In this document: positions 1 through 8,928 of the stretch, in pieces
Position numbering within the stretch: position 1 is the stretch's first letter
Layout of the letters: the number at the start of each line of letters is the position of its first letter
Source: Sutcliffiella horikoshii
GTDB lineage: Bacteria > Bacillota > Bacilli > Bacillales > Bacillaceae_I
Direction: 5' to 3'
DNA length: 64,000 nucleotides
Assembly: GCF_002157855.1 (NCBI RefSeq)
Contig: NZ_CP020880.1
Coordinates: 1,736,001-1,800,000, forward strand
Notes under the pieces: model-generated
What the model saw: only the letters and a program-made list of their open reading frames with translations
Told to the model about the DNA's origin: nothing
Database searches by the model: none
Position numbers and translations under genes: made by a program

Positions 1-630
1 GGTGACGTGGAAGGCATCGACTTTGGTGCTTCCTCAAAAACTTTCTTAAATGGCAATAGCGGAGTTGTATTTGGCGAGTGGGCTGAAATTGAAGTGGCTT
101 TGAAAGAGAACGAAGCGAAAATTGAAGACTTTGTAGTGGAAAACGACCGTCGCAACTCTGCCATTCCTCTACTTGATATGAAAGGTGTAAAAGCTCGTAT
201 CGAGCCAGGCGCAATTATCCGTGATCAAGTGGAAATCGGCGACAATGCTGTCATCATGATGGGAGCTTCCATCAATATCGGATCCGTAGTTGGAGAAGGT
301 ACGATGATTGATATGAATGTTGTACTTGGAGGACGCGCTACAGTCGGTAAAAACTGTCACATCGGTGCGGGAACTGTTCTTGCTGGTGTAATTGAGCCAC
401 CTTCTGCTAAGCCGGTTGTCATCGAAGACGATGTAGTAATTGGAGCAAATGCAGTAGTACTAGAAGGCGTTACTGTAGGAAAAGGTGCAGTTGTAGCAGC
501 TGGAGCCATCGTTATTGATGATGTGGCACCATATACAGTGGTAGCTGGAACACCTGCAAGAAAAATTAAAGATATTGATGAAAAAACGAAGTCCAAAACG
601 GAAATTAAACAAGAACTTCGTCAATTATAA
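1..630 (+). CDS. dapH: 2,3,4,5-tetrahydropyridine-2,6-dicarboxylate N-acetyltransferase (5'-truncated)
   Basis: The protein is the C-terminal ~210 residues of DapH (usual length about 236). The reading frame is open through base 1, so the start lies outside the window; the in-frame GTG at 7 is not the true start. It shows the left-handed beta-helix acyltransferase pattern of imperfect hexapeptide repeats ([64 protein letters not shown]) ending in the usual [10 protein letters not shown]. The family transfers acetyl from acetyl-CoA to tetrahydrodipicolinate in the acetylated DAP/lysine branch. The next gene, dapL, removes that acetyl group, which fixes the pathway. A terminator separates the two genes, so dapL may have extra regulation. 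Confidence 0.95.
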   Translation, partial: GDVEGIDFGASSKTFLNGNSGVVFGEWAEIEVALKENEAKIEDFVVENDRRNSAIPLLDMKGVKARIEPGAIIRDQVEIGDNAVIMMGASINIGSVVGEGTMIDMNVVLGGRATVGKNCHIGAGTVLAGVIEPPSAKPVVIEDDVVIGANAVVLEGVTVGKGAVVAAGAIVIDDVAPYTVVAGTPARKIKDIDEKTKSKTEIKQELRQL

Positions 631-649
631 TAAAGAAGAAAAGAAAAAA

Positions 650-680
650 GGCGTGGGTGCTTAACTCCACGTCTTTTTCT
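650..680 (+). terminator. Terminator after dapH
   Basis: Stem CGTGG/CCACG with loop, followed by TCTTTTTCT. It lies in the 69-bp gap before dapL and may allow partial read-through. Confidence 0.6.
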
Positions 681-699
681 TAGAAAGAGAGGAACTGTC

Positions 700-1830
700 G
701 TGTCTAACTTAATCAATCCCTTTATACAGATAAGAAGAGACCTGCATCAAATGCCTGAAAAGGGATTTCAAGAAACGAAAACACAAGGATATTTGCTTCG
801 TTATATACATAACCTCCCTCAGGACCATATAGAAATTAAAACTTGGGAAACTGGGATTTTTGTAAGAGTTCACGGAACCAATCCGACAAAAACAATTGGT
901 TACAGAGCGGACATAGATGGATTGCCTATCACGGAGGAAACAGATCTGTCTTTTCATTCTTTACATGAAGGAATGATGCATGCATGCGGACATGATATGC
1001 ATATGAGTATTGCCCTGGGAATCCTGACTCATTTTTCTCAGAATCCTGCATCTGATAACATCCTGTTTATGTTTCAACCAGCTGAAGAGGGCCCTGGTGG
1101 TGCGTTGCCGATGATTCAATCAGAAATCTTCAAAGCCTGGAAACCGGATATGATCGTTGCCCTCCATATCGCCCCTGAATATCCAGTCGGTACGATTGCT
1201 ACAAAGCAGGGGCTTCTTTTTGCCAACACTTCGGAGTTATTCATCGATCTTAAAGGCCGTGGAGGTCATGCAGCGTACCCACATCAGACAAATGATATGG
1301 TAGTTGCTGCATGTTCGCTGGTAACACAGTTACAAACGGTTATTGCCCGTAATGTAGATCCACTCGATAGCGCGGTTATTACAATTGGGAAAATTACAGG
1401 TGGTACCGTCCAAAATATCATAGCGGAGCGTGCGCGGCTGGAGGGGACAATTCGTACCCTATCCGTTGAAAGTATGAAAAAAGTGAAAGAGCGGATAGAA
1501 GCACTTGTTCATGGCGTGGAAGTGGGATACAACTGCCAAACAACTATCGATTACGGCAGCATGTATCATCAGGTGGATAATGATCCTACACTTACAGAAG
1601 AGTTCATGCAATATGTATCGGAAAACACCAATGTTCGTGTAGTGGAATGTAAAGAGGCGATGACGGGTGAGGATTATGGGTACATGATTGAAAACATTCC
1701 TGGGTTCATGTTCTGGCTTGGAGCGGAATCGCCATATGGACTGCATCATTCAAAATTGAACCCGAACGAAGATGCTATCGGTGTAGCGATTAGTACCATC
1801 ATTTCTTATTTCAATTTCAAAGCGAACTGA
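700..1830 (+). CDS. dapL: N-acetyldiaminopimelate deacetylase
   Basis: The 376-aa protein belongs to the M20D metallopeptidase/amidohydrolase family. Visible metal-site motifs are HACGHDMH (about residues 94-101), the PAEEGPGG acid motif (about 127-134) and the C-terminal [10 protein letters not shown] dimerisation domain with [10 protein letters not shown] lies mid-protein. The family hydrolyses N-acetyl-L,L-2,6-diaminopimelate to DAP and acetate. Synteny directly after dapH separates it from generic M20D hippurate-hydrolase paralogues. Translation starts at GTG 700, preceded by AGAGAGG at 7-12 bp spacing. The length matches B. subtilis YkuR (about 374). Confidence 0.93.
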   Translation: MSNLINPFIQIRRDLHQMPEKGFQETKTQGYLLRYIHNLPQDHIEIKTWETGIFVRVHGTNPTKTIGYRADIDGLPITEETDLSFHSLHEGMMHACGHDMHMSIALGILTHFSQNPASDNILFMFQPAEEGPGGALPMIQSEIFKAWKPDMIVALHIAPEYPVGTIATKQGLLFANTSELFIDLKGRGGHAAYPHQTNDMVVAACSLVTQLQTVIARNVDPLDSAVITIGKITGGTVQNIIAERARLEGTIRTLSVESMKKVKERIEALVHGVEVGYNCQTTIDYGSMYHQVDNDPTLTEEFMQYVSENTNVRVVECKEAMTGEDYGYMIENIPGFMFWLGAESPYGLHHSKLNPNEDAIGVAISTIISYFNFKAN

Positions 1831-1877
1831 CATATTTATTTTCGTCCCTTGTATAATTTGGCGCTTGAAAGCCAAAT
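1827..1877 (+). promoter_or_regulatory. Putative sigma-A promoter and inverted repeat before ykuS
   Basis: A CTGACA-like -35 at 1827-1832 overlaps the dapL stop. TATAAT is at 1852-1857 (19-bp gap). An inverted repeat ATTTGGC/GCCAAAT (about 1856-1877) covers the start region and could be an operator or a 5' stem. Confidence 0.45.
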
Positions 1878-1901
1878 TAACAAAGAGGAGGTGGATTACA
1901 T

Positions 1902-2147
1902 ATGCCAAAAATCGGTGTAGAACAATCCTTAACAGATGTTCAACAAGCGTTGCAACAAAAAGGTTACGATGTTGTTCAATTAACGAATGAAAACGACGCA
2001 AAAGGCTGTGACTGCTGCGTTGTAACGGGAATCGACAATAATGTAATGGGTATCTCCAATAGTGTCACTGCTGGTTCTGTAATTGAAGCTAGCGGAATGA
2101 CAGCTGATCAGATTTGCCAACAGGTGGAAAGCAGAATAAACCATTAA
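1902..2147 (+). CDS. ykuS: UPF0180 family protein YkuS
   Basis: The 81-aa small soluble protein matches the UPF0180/YkuS family in length and in the pattern of an N-terminal [26 protein letters not shown] followed by a [16 protein letters not shown] core, which looks like a small alpha/beta fold. The adjacent cysteines (GCDCCVV, about residues 32-37) are conspicuous; no function is established. A strong AGGAGG precedes ATG 1902. It has its own promoter-like sequence and a clear terminator, so it is probably monocistronic. Confidence 0.85.
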   Translation: MPKIGVEQSLTDVQQALQQKGYDVVQLTNENDAKGCDCCVVTGIDNNVMGISNSVTAGSVIEASGMTADQICQQVESRINH

Positions 2148-2149
2148 AA

Positions 2150-2176
2150 AAAGAGCCGTGATGGCTCTTTTTTTTG
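2150..2176 (+). terminator. Terminator after ykuS
   Basis: Stem AAAGAGCC/GGCTCTTT followed by eight T residues. Confidence 0.9.
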
Positions 2177-2187
2177 GTGGAGAAACG

Positions 2188-2312
2188 GTTGATTTCCGTT
2201 CCAGGCGCTTCGCTTGCCTGCGGGCGGTCCGTGAGCCTCCTCGGCTTCGCCTGTGGGGTCTCACCTGTCCCTTCCTCCCGCGGGCGTCTGCGCGCCTTCC
2301 ACTCCAATCAAC
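2188..2312 (-). repeat. Palindromic intergenic element, subtype A (copy 1)
   Basis: 125 bp bounded by GTTGATT and AATCAAC, GC-rich relative to its surroundings, with the shared core GTGAG...CTCAC. It sits 12 bp after the ykuS terminator, between convergent ykuS and ykuT. The right flank AAGGTAGTTTCATT resembles the flank of other A copies. Strand is given in the orientation of subtype B. Confidence 0.9.
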
Positions 2313-2339
2313 AAGGTAGTTTCATTTGCTTTAAGTAGT

Positions 2340-3179
2340 TTAATCCTTTTTCTCAATATAGACTTGATGTGGAAACGGGATTTCGATACCGTTTGCATCA
2401 AGTGCTTCTTTAAGGGTTTTGCGTAACTTACGTTCTACAGCCCATTGTTGCATGTTTTCGGTTTTCGCGATGATGCGGATGACCACATCAGAAGCACCAA
2501 GGCCTTGAACACCAATTACATTTGGACCTTCAATAATGGATTCATCTTCTGCTGCAATCTGTTCACAAACGCGTTGCATCACTTCGATTGCTTGGTCGAT
2601 ATTATCATCATAGGAGATGCCGATATCAATCAACGCTCTCATGTTTCCTCGAGAATGGTTGGTTAAATTCGAAATTTCGCGGTTTGGTACATAATGCAAG
2701 GAACCGTCGAAATCCCTAATTTTTGTGGTGCGGAGCCCAACTTCTTCTACAATTCCTGAAAAACCGGCAGTAGTAACATAATCATCTACATCGACTTGTT
2801 TTTCTAATAGTAGGAAGAAGCCTGTCACAACATCACTGACAATTCCCTGTGCACCGAATCCAATGGCAAGGCCAACAACCCCTGCACCTGCTAAAATAGC
2901 AGTTGTTTCAACGGCAAATACATTTTCAAGTACCATAATGACAAGGAAAAAGATTAAAGCATATGTAAAAATGTTAACTGTTAGCTTCTCAAGGGTTTTT
3001 GCCCTTCCAGGTGAAATCCCCTGTTTTTGTGATGCTCTTGCGAATGCACGAGTAATGATTTTGGATCCTATGGATTTTACAATCGCATAAACGATGAGGA
3101 TCACTATAAGTTTTAGTAAAAGAATACCTAATGCAGTCAGTATTGCGTAGAAATCAATATCTGATAAGTCAAATACCAT
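2340..3179 (-). CDS. ykuT: MscS-family small-conductance mechanosensitive channel
   Basis: The 279-aa membrane protein has about three N-terminal transmembrane helices (residues ~12-36, 65-87, 91-113). The pore-lining helix TM3 carries the Ala/Gly-rich stretch AILAGAGVVGLAIGFGAQGIVSDVVTGFF typical of MscS. The soluble beta/alpha vestibule domain follows (GIVEEVGLRTTKIRDFDGSLHYVPNREI). The family opens under membrane tension to release solutes during hypo-osmotic shock. Length and synteny fit YkuT of B. subtilis. ATG is preceded by AGGAAGGGAG on the minus strand. It converges with ykuS and is divergent from ykuU. Confidence 0.92.
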   Translation of the reverse strand: MVFDLSDIDFYAILTALGILLLKLIVILIVYAIVKSIGSKIITRAFARASQKQGISPGRAKTLEKLTVNIFTYALIFFLVIMVLENVFAVETTAILAGAGVVGLAIGFGAQGIVSDVVTGFFLLLEKQVDVDDYVTTAGFSGIVEEVGLRTTKIRDFDGSLHYVPNREISNLTNHSRGNMRALIDIGISYDDNIDQAIEVMQRVCEQIAAEDESIIEGPNVIGVQGLGASDVVIRIIAKTENMQQWAVERKLRKTLKEALDANGIEIPFPHQVYIEKKD

Positions 3180-3416
3180 ATAACGATTACTCCCTTCCTA
3201 TTAATTTATGTATGCTCTAATAAGGCATTATAAAGGATTCGTTTAGGAAAACCAAATGATTTACAGAAATCGATTGATTAAGCTTATTGTTTTGTTCTTC
3301 AAGGAAAGAATGGTAGTATAAGATGTGAGAAAAAATTCCCATTTATCATCAAGCTTTATATGGGGAATACCAACAAGGTGAAATTTGATAAAGGAACATT
3401 TTATTAAATTCCTTAT

Positions 3417-3520
3417 TTAAATTAATTATCATTTAACATTGACTAAAAATAAAGAGTGGTTTATAATAGTTGATGTTGATTAAAAAACTAAATGAGAAAT
3501 ATTTATTGATTTTCTCATTT
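3417..3520 (+). promoter_or_regulatory. ykuU promoter with palindromes
   Basis: TTGACT (3439-3444), a 17-bp spacer and TATAAT (3462-3467) form a near-consensus sigma-A promoter. Just upstream, an AT-rich imperfect palindrome at 3417-3436 (TTAAATTAATTATCATTTAA) resembles the Fur/PerR box class, as expected for a peroxide gene, but is not a clear match. A second inverted repeat in the leader (AAATGAGAAA/TTTTCTCATTT, about 3489-3520) could form a stem ahead of the ribosome site. The rest of 3180-3416 shows no gene. Confidence 0.6.
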
Positions 3521-3547
3521 GAAATTACAACTTGGAGGGATTTACAA

Positions 3548-4090
3548 ATGGCAGAACGCATGGTAGGTAAACAAGCTCCACGTTTTGAAATGGACGCTGT
3601 ATTACCAAACAAAGAATTTGGAAAAGTAAGCTTAGAAGAAAATATGAAAAACGATAAGTGGACAGTACTTTTCTTCTACCCAATGGATTTCACGTTCGTT
3701 TGCCCGACTGAAATCACTGCAATGTCTGATCGTTACGAAGAGTTCGAAGACTTAGATGCAGAAATCATTGGAGTATCTACAGATACTATCCACACTCACT
3801 TAGCATGGATCAATACAGATCGCAAAGACAATGGTCTAGGCGAATTAAGATATCCTTTAGCTGCTGACACTAACCACGTTGTATCTCGCGACTACGGTGT
3901 TCTTATCGAAGACGAAGGTATCGCATTACGTGGGTTATACATCATCAGCCCTGAAGGCGAACTACAATACCAAACAGTATTCCACAACAACATCGGCCGT
4001 GATGTAGAAGAAACACTTCGTGTACTTCAAGCATTACAAACTGGTGGACTTTGCCCGGCTAACTGGAAGCCTGGACAAGCTACATTATAA
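3548..4090 (+). CDS. ykuU: 2-Cys peroxiredoxin
   Basis: The 180-aa AhpC/TSA-type peroxiredoxin has peroxidatic Cys52 in FYPMDFTFVCPTE and resolving Cys169 in GGLCPANW, so it is a typical 2-Cys enzyme. It reduces H2O2 and alkyl hydroperoxides using thiol donors. An upstream in-frame ATG (3470) lies inside the promoter; ATG 3548 has GGAGG 9 bp ahead and gives the family length, so it is chosen. The adjacent thioredoxin-like ykuV is a plausible reductant partner (inference from synteny). Confidence 0.96.
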   Translation: MAERMVGKQAPRFEMDAVLPNKEFGKVSLEENMKNDKWTVLFFYPMDFTFVCPTEITAMSDRYEEFEDLDAEIIGVSTDTIHTHLAWINTDRKDNGLGELRYPLAADTNHVVSRDYGVLIEDEGIALRGLYIISPEGELQYQTVFHNNIGRDVEETLRVLQALQTGGLCPANWKPGQATL

Positions 4091-4107
4091 TTTGATGCAA
4101 CCTAGAA

Positions 4108-4140
4108 TAAGGTCTAACGTTTTCGTTAGGCCTTTTCTTT
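4108..4140 (+). terminator. Terminator after ykuU
   Basis: Stem GGTCTAACG/CGTTAGGCC with TTTT loop, then TTTTCTTT. Confidence 0.9.
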
Positions 4141-4173
4141 GCACTACATAGATAAAAATAGGAGGTTGTTACG

Positions 4174-4623
4174 ATGAAACTACGTTCCCCAATGCCTGAA
4201 TTGACAGGCGCAACAGAATGGTTGAACGGACAGATGACAAGAGAAGACCTAATTGGAGATAAACCAACTCTCATTCATTTCTGGTCTGTTAGCTGCCATT
4301 TATGCAAAGAAGCGATGCCTCAAGTGAATGAGTTTCGCGACAATTATAAGGATAAGTTGAATGTAATAGCTGTTCATATGCCACGTTCTGAGGACGATTT
4401 GAATCTTGATTCTATTAAGAAAACGGCTAATGAACATGATATCACGCAGCCTATTTTCGTGGACAGTGAACATAAGTTGACAGATGCATTTGAAAATCAG
4501 TATGTTCCAGCATATTATGTATTTGATGCAGAAGGTAATCTTCGTCACTTCCAAGCTGGAGGCAGCGGAATGAAGATGCTAGAAAAACGTGTGAACCGTG
4601 TTTTAGGTGAAATGGAGAAATAA
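4174..4623 (+). CDS. ykuV: Thioredoxin-like thiol-disulfide oxidoreductase
   Basis: The 149-aa TlpA/AhpC-TSA-like thioredoxin-fold protein has an active-site C41-H-L-C44 motif (FWSVSCHLCKEAMP) and a later cis-Pro region (YVPAYYVFDAEGN). No signal peptide is visible, so it is cytosolic. The length matches B. subtilis YkuV (148). It follows the ykuU terminator after 34 bp with its own AGGAGG, and may be transcribed by read-through or from an unseen promoter. Confidence 0.92.
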   Translation: MKLRSPMPELTGATEWLNGQMTREDLIGDKPTLIHFWSVSCHLCKEAMPQVNEFRDNYKDKLNVIAVHMPRSEDDLNLDSIKKTANEHDITQPIFVDSEHKLTDAFENQYVPAYYVFDAEGNLRHFQAGGSGMKMLEKRVNRVLGEMEK

Positions 4624-4634
4624 TATGTTTAGAC

Positions 4635-4667
4635 AAAAGGATTACCTTTATGGGTGATCCTTTTTTT
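4635..4667 (+). terminator. Terminator after ykuV
   Basis: Stem AAAGGAT/ATCCTTT with following T-tract. Confidence 0.85.
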
Positions 4668-4908
4668 GTGTACAGATTCTACTTGCACCTTCACTTTCAT
4701 ATACTCTAAAGTTGTTCACTTATCTCCGACTAAAGACGTAGAAAACATCCGTCTTCCTGTCACTTACCAAGTCTTAAGTAACCTAATAAAATAATAGTAT
4801 AAATAATTTAAATTTTTCCAAAAAAGACTGGATAAATATTTCGAAACTCGATATATTAGATACTATCTTATATTTTCCAGCATGAGTTAACAAAGGGAGG
4901 GAATACAT

Positions 4909-6663
4909 GTGGAGACTTTTAAGAAGCTTAAAGAGTTTTATTGGCCTTATCGCAAAAATTTCTATATTTCATTGATATTTTTGCTTTTAGTAACGGTCAT
5001 CACTGTCATCTATCCTGTTATTTTACAGGTGACCATTGATGAAGTTATTGAAAAACAACAATTCCAATACGTACCATATATTGCACTTGGATTCATTGGA
5101 ATCATGGCATTAAAGGGGTTATTTACGTATTTCAATCAGTTCCTAGGTGACCTATTTGGGATCCGATCGGTTTATCGCTTAAGAAATGAACTTTACGAAA
5201 AACTGCAATTCCTGCCGTTTCGTTATTATGATAATGCGAAGACTGGGGATTTGATGTCAAGATTGACAGCAGATGTAGAAGGATTCAGGTTTTTCTTATC
5301 ATTTGGATTTGCCGAATTGATACGGTTCGTGTTGTTAGTGACCATCAGTTTAGGTTTGATGTTCTATTATTCAGTAGCATTAACTTTTGTCACATTGCTG
5401 GCTATGCCTTTTCTGGCATTTGTCACGTACCGTTTCGATAAAAGAGTTCATCCTGCATTCCGAGGAATCCGTAAGTCATTTGGAAAACTGAATACGAATG
5501 TACAAGAGAACATCAGCGGAATCAATACAGTCAAATCATTATCTCGTGAAGATCACCAAATCAATAAGTTCAATGATTCTAATGTGGACTACAAGGATAA
5601 ATATATTTCGACTTCAAATGTTTGGGCTAAGTTTTTCCCGCTGATGGAGTTCATCGGTAATGCCTGTGTGGTGGGTCTTCTTGCTTTTGGTGGTTATCTG
5701 GTAATCAATGGTCAACTATCGGAAGGTGCACTTGTAGCTTTCTTTAGTCTAGTCTGGTATATTGTTTGGCCGATTGCAAACTTAGGATTTGTTATCAATC
5801 AGTTCTCACAAGCAAAAGCTTCAGGAGAACGGCTACTGGAGATTTTAGAAGCAGAAGAGGACATTCAAGATTCACCGGATGCAAAAGATGTACCAAATCT
5901 TAATGGGCATGTAACGTTTGAAGATGTGACATTCAGTTATCCAAATGAGGATAAAACCGCTCTTGAAAATGTTTCGTTTGACGCGCCTCCAGGAAAGCAG
6001 ATTGGATTAATCGGTGCGACAGGTTCTGGGAAAACAAGTATCACACAGCTTATCACAAGATTTTATGAGCCGCAGTCCGGGCGTATTTTAATTGATGGGG
6101 AAGAAGTAAATAAATACTCGTTGTACTCACTTCGAAACCAAATCGGATTTGTGCTTCAGGAATCCTTCTTATTTTCTTCTTCTATTAAATCCAATATTGC
6201 TTACGGACGACCGAATGCTTCCATGGAAGAAATCGTTCGAGCTGCTAAAATGGCGCAGGCGCATGATTTTATCATGGAACTTCCTGATGGCTATGATACG
6301 ATGCTTGGAGAACGTGGAATGGGGCTTTCTGGCGGTCAGAAACAACGTATTGCGATTGCTCGTGCGTTGATTCTTGATCCGAGTATCTTAGTGTTGGATG
6401 ATGCAACAAGTGCGGTAGATATGCAAACTGAGTTTAATATACAAAGAGAATTAAAGGCCGCATTGGCCGGCAGAACAACATTTATCATTGCGCACCGTAT
6501 CTCCTCACTTAAACACGCGGATGAGATTCTCGTGTTAGAGGAAGGTAAAGTAGTGGAACGCGGGACACATGACGAGCTTGTCCAAAAGAACGGGGCATAT
6601 CGACGAATCTATGATATCCAATACAAGGACCAAAAAACGGTTTTGGAAGCTCAGACTAACTGA
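4909..6663 (+). CDS. yknU: ABC exporter half-transporter (degenerate Walker B subunit)
   Basis: The 584-aa fused exporter has six transmembrane helices in residues ~15-310 and a C-terminal nucleotide-binding domain. Walker A is GATGSGKT (~370), the signature is a canonical LSGGQ (~475), and Walker B reads ILVLDD, with Asp in place of the catalytic Glu. Such asymmetry is typical of heterodimeric exporters, and the second subunit follows 16 bp downstream. Synteny after ykuV and an N-terminus with FYWPYRK suggest YknU; the substrate is unknown. The start is GTG 4909 with GGGAGGG; an ATG two bases earlier is out of frame. Confidence 0.88.
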   Translation: METFKKLKEFYWPYRKNFYISLIFLLLVTVITVIYPVILQVTIDEVIEKQQFQYVPYIALGFIGIMALKGLFTYFNQFLGDLFGIRSVYRLRNELYEKLQFLPFRYYDNAKTGDLMSRLTADVEGFRFFLSFGFAELIRFVLLVTISLGLMFYYSVALTFVTLLAMPFLAFVTYRFDKRVHPAFRGIRKSFGKLNTNVQENISGINTVKSLSREDHQINKFNDSNVDYKDKYISTSNVWAKFFPLMEFIGNACVVGLLAFGGYLVINGQLSEGALVAFFSLVWYIVWPIANLGFVINQFSQAKASGERLLEILEAEEDIQDSPDAKDVPNLNGHVTFEDVTFSYPNEDKTALENVSFDAPPGKQIGLIGATGSGKTSITQLITRFYEPQSGRILIDGEEVNKYSLYSLRNQIGFVLQESFLFSSSIKSNIAYGRPNASMEEIVRAAKMAQAHDFIMELPDGYDTMLGERGMGLSGGQKQRIAIARALILDPSILVLDDATSAVDMQTEFNIQRELKAALAGRTTFIIAHRISSLKHADEILVLEEGKVVERGTHDELVQKNGAYRRIYDIQYKDQKTVLEAQTN

Positions 6664-6679
6664 AGGCAGGTGAAACAGA

Positions 6680-8527
6680 ATGCGAAAAAAACAGAAAATT
6701 GAATTGAACGATAATGTCAAAAAAAGATTCTATTATTCTACTGATAATGCGATAGAGAAGCCTTTTAACTGGCAACAGATGTGGCGGCTCTTCTCTTATA
6801 TGAAACCTTATTCGAAAACCTTGCTGCCATTAGCAGTTATTACAATGTTAATAGCAACAGCTGTAAGGCTAGCGATTCCAATCATCATTGGTAAATATTT
6901 ATATGATGTTGCCATTAAGCAAAAAGACATGGATATGCTTGTCCAACTAGCAGTGATTGTATCTGTTTTATATGTCATTTCCTATGTAGCGAACGCATTG
7001 AGGATACGATGGATGAACATGCTTGGACAGAATGTCATTTATGATTTAAGGAAACACCTTTTCACACATGTACAAGGACTGTCCCACCGCTTTTTCGATC
7101 AACGGTCGGCGGGGTCCATCCTTGTTAGAATCATGAATGATATTAACTCCCTGCAAGAATTGTTTACAAACGGTGTTATCAACTTGCTTATGGACTTTAT
7201 CTTGTTAATTGGTATCGTAGTGATCCTCTTTTCATTAAGTCCAGAATTGGCTACAGCAATTTTAATCATCTTACCGATCATGTTCTTCATTTCCACAAGC
7301 TTGCGCAGGAAAATAAGAAGAGCGTGGCAGGATGTACGTATAAAGCAATCCATGCTAAATTCTCATTTAAATGAAAGCATTCAAGGAGTTCGTGTTACGC
7401 AATCCTTTACGCAAGAAAGAGAGAACATGGGATTCTTTGACCGTATTAATACGGAAAACTTTGAGTCTTGGAAAAATGCAACCAGGCAGAATGCCATTTT
7501 CCGTCCATTCGTAGAGATGACAAATGCTGTTGGTACAGCCATCCTTATTTGGTACGGGGCCTACCTTATTCAACAAAGTCTGACTGGTGGCACAAGTACT
7601 TTAACTGTCGGTATTTTCATTTCCTTTGCTTTTTACTTGGGGATGTTCTGGGAACCAATTTCTAGATTAGGACAGTTATATAATATGCTGCTTGTTGGTA
7701 TGGCTTCTTCTGAACGTATCTTTGAATTTTTAGATGAAAAGCCGATTGTGGATGAGAAAGACAACGCCATTCAATTGGATTCCATTCGCGGAGAAATCGA
7801 GTTTAAGGATGTAGAGTTCTCCTATGACAGCAAACGTACGGCTTTGAACAGCATTTCATTAAAAATGGAGGCAGGTCAAACAGTGGCATTGGTTGGTCAT
7901 ACGGGTTCTGGTAAAACGACGATTGCCAACTTGATTTCCCGTTTCTATGATGCAACAGGAGGAGTAGTGAAGATCGACGGACACAATATCCGTGACATCT
8001 CTCTTCAAAGCCTTCGTTCTCAAATTAGTGTTGTCTTGCAGGATACCTTCATTTTCTCAGGAACCATTAATGATAATATCCGCTTTGGTAGACCTACTGC
8101 TACTGACGAAGAAGTAAAAGCAGCTGCTGAGGCAGTTGGTGCGAACGAGTTTATTGAACGGCTAAAGAATGGATATGAAACAGAAGTAGAGGAGAGAGGT
8201 AATGTCCTTTCTGTCGGGGAAAGACAATTGATCTCCTTTGCACGTGCTTTGTTAGCAGATCCTAGCATCATCATTTTAGATGAAGCAACTGCAAGCATCG
8301 ATACGGAGACAGAAGTGAAGATCCAGACTGCTCTTAAACAGCTTTTGAAAGGTCGTACAGCGATCATTATCGCTCACCGTCTATCTACTATTCGTGAAGC
8401 AGATAACATCATTGTCCTTGATCATGGGAATATCATGGAGCAAGGCAATCATGATAAACTGATGGAGCATGGTGGTATTTATTATCACTTGGTAAAAGCG
8501 CAGTTTACAATGCAGGATGTAAGCTGA
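6680..8527 (+). CDS. yknV: ABC exporter half-transporter (catalytic Walker B subunit)
   Basis: This 615-aa partner of the preceding gene has an extended charged N-terminus, six transmembrane helices (~40-330) and an NBD. Walker A is GHTGSGKTT and Walker B ILDEATAS has the catalytic Glu, but the signature is LSVGE rather than LSGGQ. Combined with yknU (good LSGGQ, poor Walker B), only one of the two ATP sites should be hydrolytically competent. This follows from known heterodimeric exporters and the residues seen. Start ATG 6680 has GGCAGGTG upstream. It is co-transcribed with yknU and ends at a terminator. Confidence 0.88.
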   Translation: MRKKQKIELNDNVKKRFYYSTDNAIEKPFNWQQMWRLFSYMKPYSKTLLPLAVITMLIATAVRLAIPIIIGKYLYDVAIKQKDMDMLVQLAVIVSVLYVISYVANALRIRWMNMLGQNVIYDLRKHLFTHVQGLSHRFFDQRSAGSILVRIMNDINSLQELFTNGVINLLMDFILLIGIVVILFSLSPELATAILIILPIMFFISTSLRRKIRRAWQDVRIKQSMLNSHLNESIQGVRVTQSFTQERENMGFFDRINTENFESWKNATRQNAIFRPFVEMTNAVGTAILIWYGAYLIQQSLTGGTSTLTVGIFISFAFYLGMFWEPISRLGQLYNMLLVGMASSERIFEFLDEKPIVDEKDNAIQLDSIRGEIEFKDVEFSYDSKRTALNSISLKMEAGQTVALVGHTGSGKTTIANLISRFYDATGGVVKIDGHNIRDISLQSLRSQISVVLQDTFIFSGTINDNIRFGRPTATDEEVKAAAEAVGANEFIERLKNGYETEVEERGNVLSVGERQLISFARALLADPSIIILDEATASIDTETEVKIQTALKQLLKGRTAIIIAHRLSTIREADNIIVLDHGNIMEQGNHDKLMEHGGIYYHLVKAQFTMQDVS

Positions 8528-8534
8528 GAATAAG

Positions 8535-8568
8535 AAAAGACATCGGTTCTTGGGACCGGTGTCTTTTT
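8535..8568 (+). terminator. Terminator after yknV
   Basis: Stem AAAAGACATCGGT/ACCGGTGTCTTTTT. Confidence 0.92.
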
Positions 8569-8635
8569 GCGTTTTGTGAGAAATGTATGATATTGCTTAA
8601 TAGCCGGCACCAAAATGCTCAAAATGGGAATTAGT

Positions 8636-8719
8636 CAATAAACGGGGGGAATTATACAATAAAGTGGTTAAAGTATGCAATAAACCTCTCCAATTATACA
8701 ATAAATCACTTCAAATTAA
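8636..8719. repeat. Phased direct-repeat array 1 (CAATAAA, 21-bp period)
   Basis: Four CAATAAA cores begin at 8636, 8657, 8678 and 8699, exactly 21 bp apart. They are usually preceded by ATTATA and have otherwise non-conserved spacers. It lies 65 bp past the yknV terminator in a 310-bp gene-free stretch. No promoter or gene was seen in the rest of this gap. Confidence 0.8.
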
Positions 8720-8834
8720 CTATAATCCATATATTTACACAAAGGCTTTCGGGATTCTGGAATTATATGTAATGAAAGTGCCTTTTAAATGAGTTTAATG
8801 CAATAACCAGAGGACGTCGCTATAGATATTTTGA

Positions 8835-8924
8835 TCAATGATACTCAATCTTTTCAGTAATATAGCAAGCAGCCAGAAAAATAGGGGCAAGGACAGCAAT
8901 CAGGAAGACAATATTGATATCCAT
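8835..8924 (-). CDS. 29-aa single-pass membrane peptide downstream of the XRE gene
   Basis: A short unlisted ORF begins 4 bp after the stop of the XRE regulator and has AAGGAG ending 8 bp before its ATG (8924). The predicted peptide is MDINIVFLIAVLAPIFLAAC plus a short charged tail (YITEKIEYH): one hydrophobic helix, a Cys near its end and a polar C-terminus. The good ribosome site, tight coupling and clean membrane-peptide composition support translation. Function unknown; it may work with, or be controlled by, the regulator (inference). Confidence 0.6.
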   Translation of the reverse strand: MDINIVFLIAVLAPIFLAACYITEKIEYH

Positions 8925-8928
8925 CTGT

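Noticed and set aside
1980-2307. Minus-strand ORFs of 94 and 72 aa over copy 1 of the palindromic element
   Set aside because: Arg/Pro-rich translations come from the GC-rich repeat; the same pseudo-peptide (HGPPAGKRS..., LTDRPQASEAPGTEIN) recurs at every A copy and lacks a ribosome site.
8636-8719. CRISPR-like reading of the phased arrays at 8.6, 10.3 and 35.9 kb
   Set aside because: Repeats are 7-10 bp with 10-14 bp spacers, far below CRISPR sizes, and no cas genes are present.
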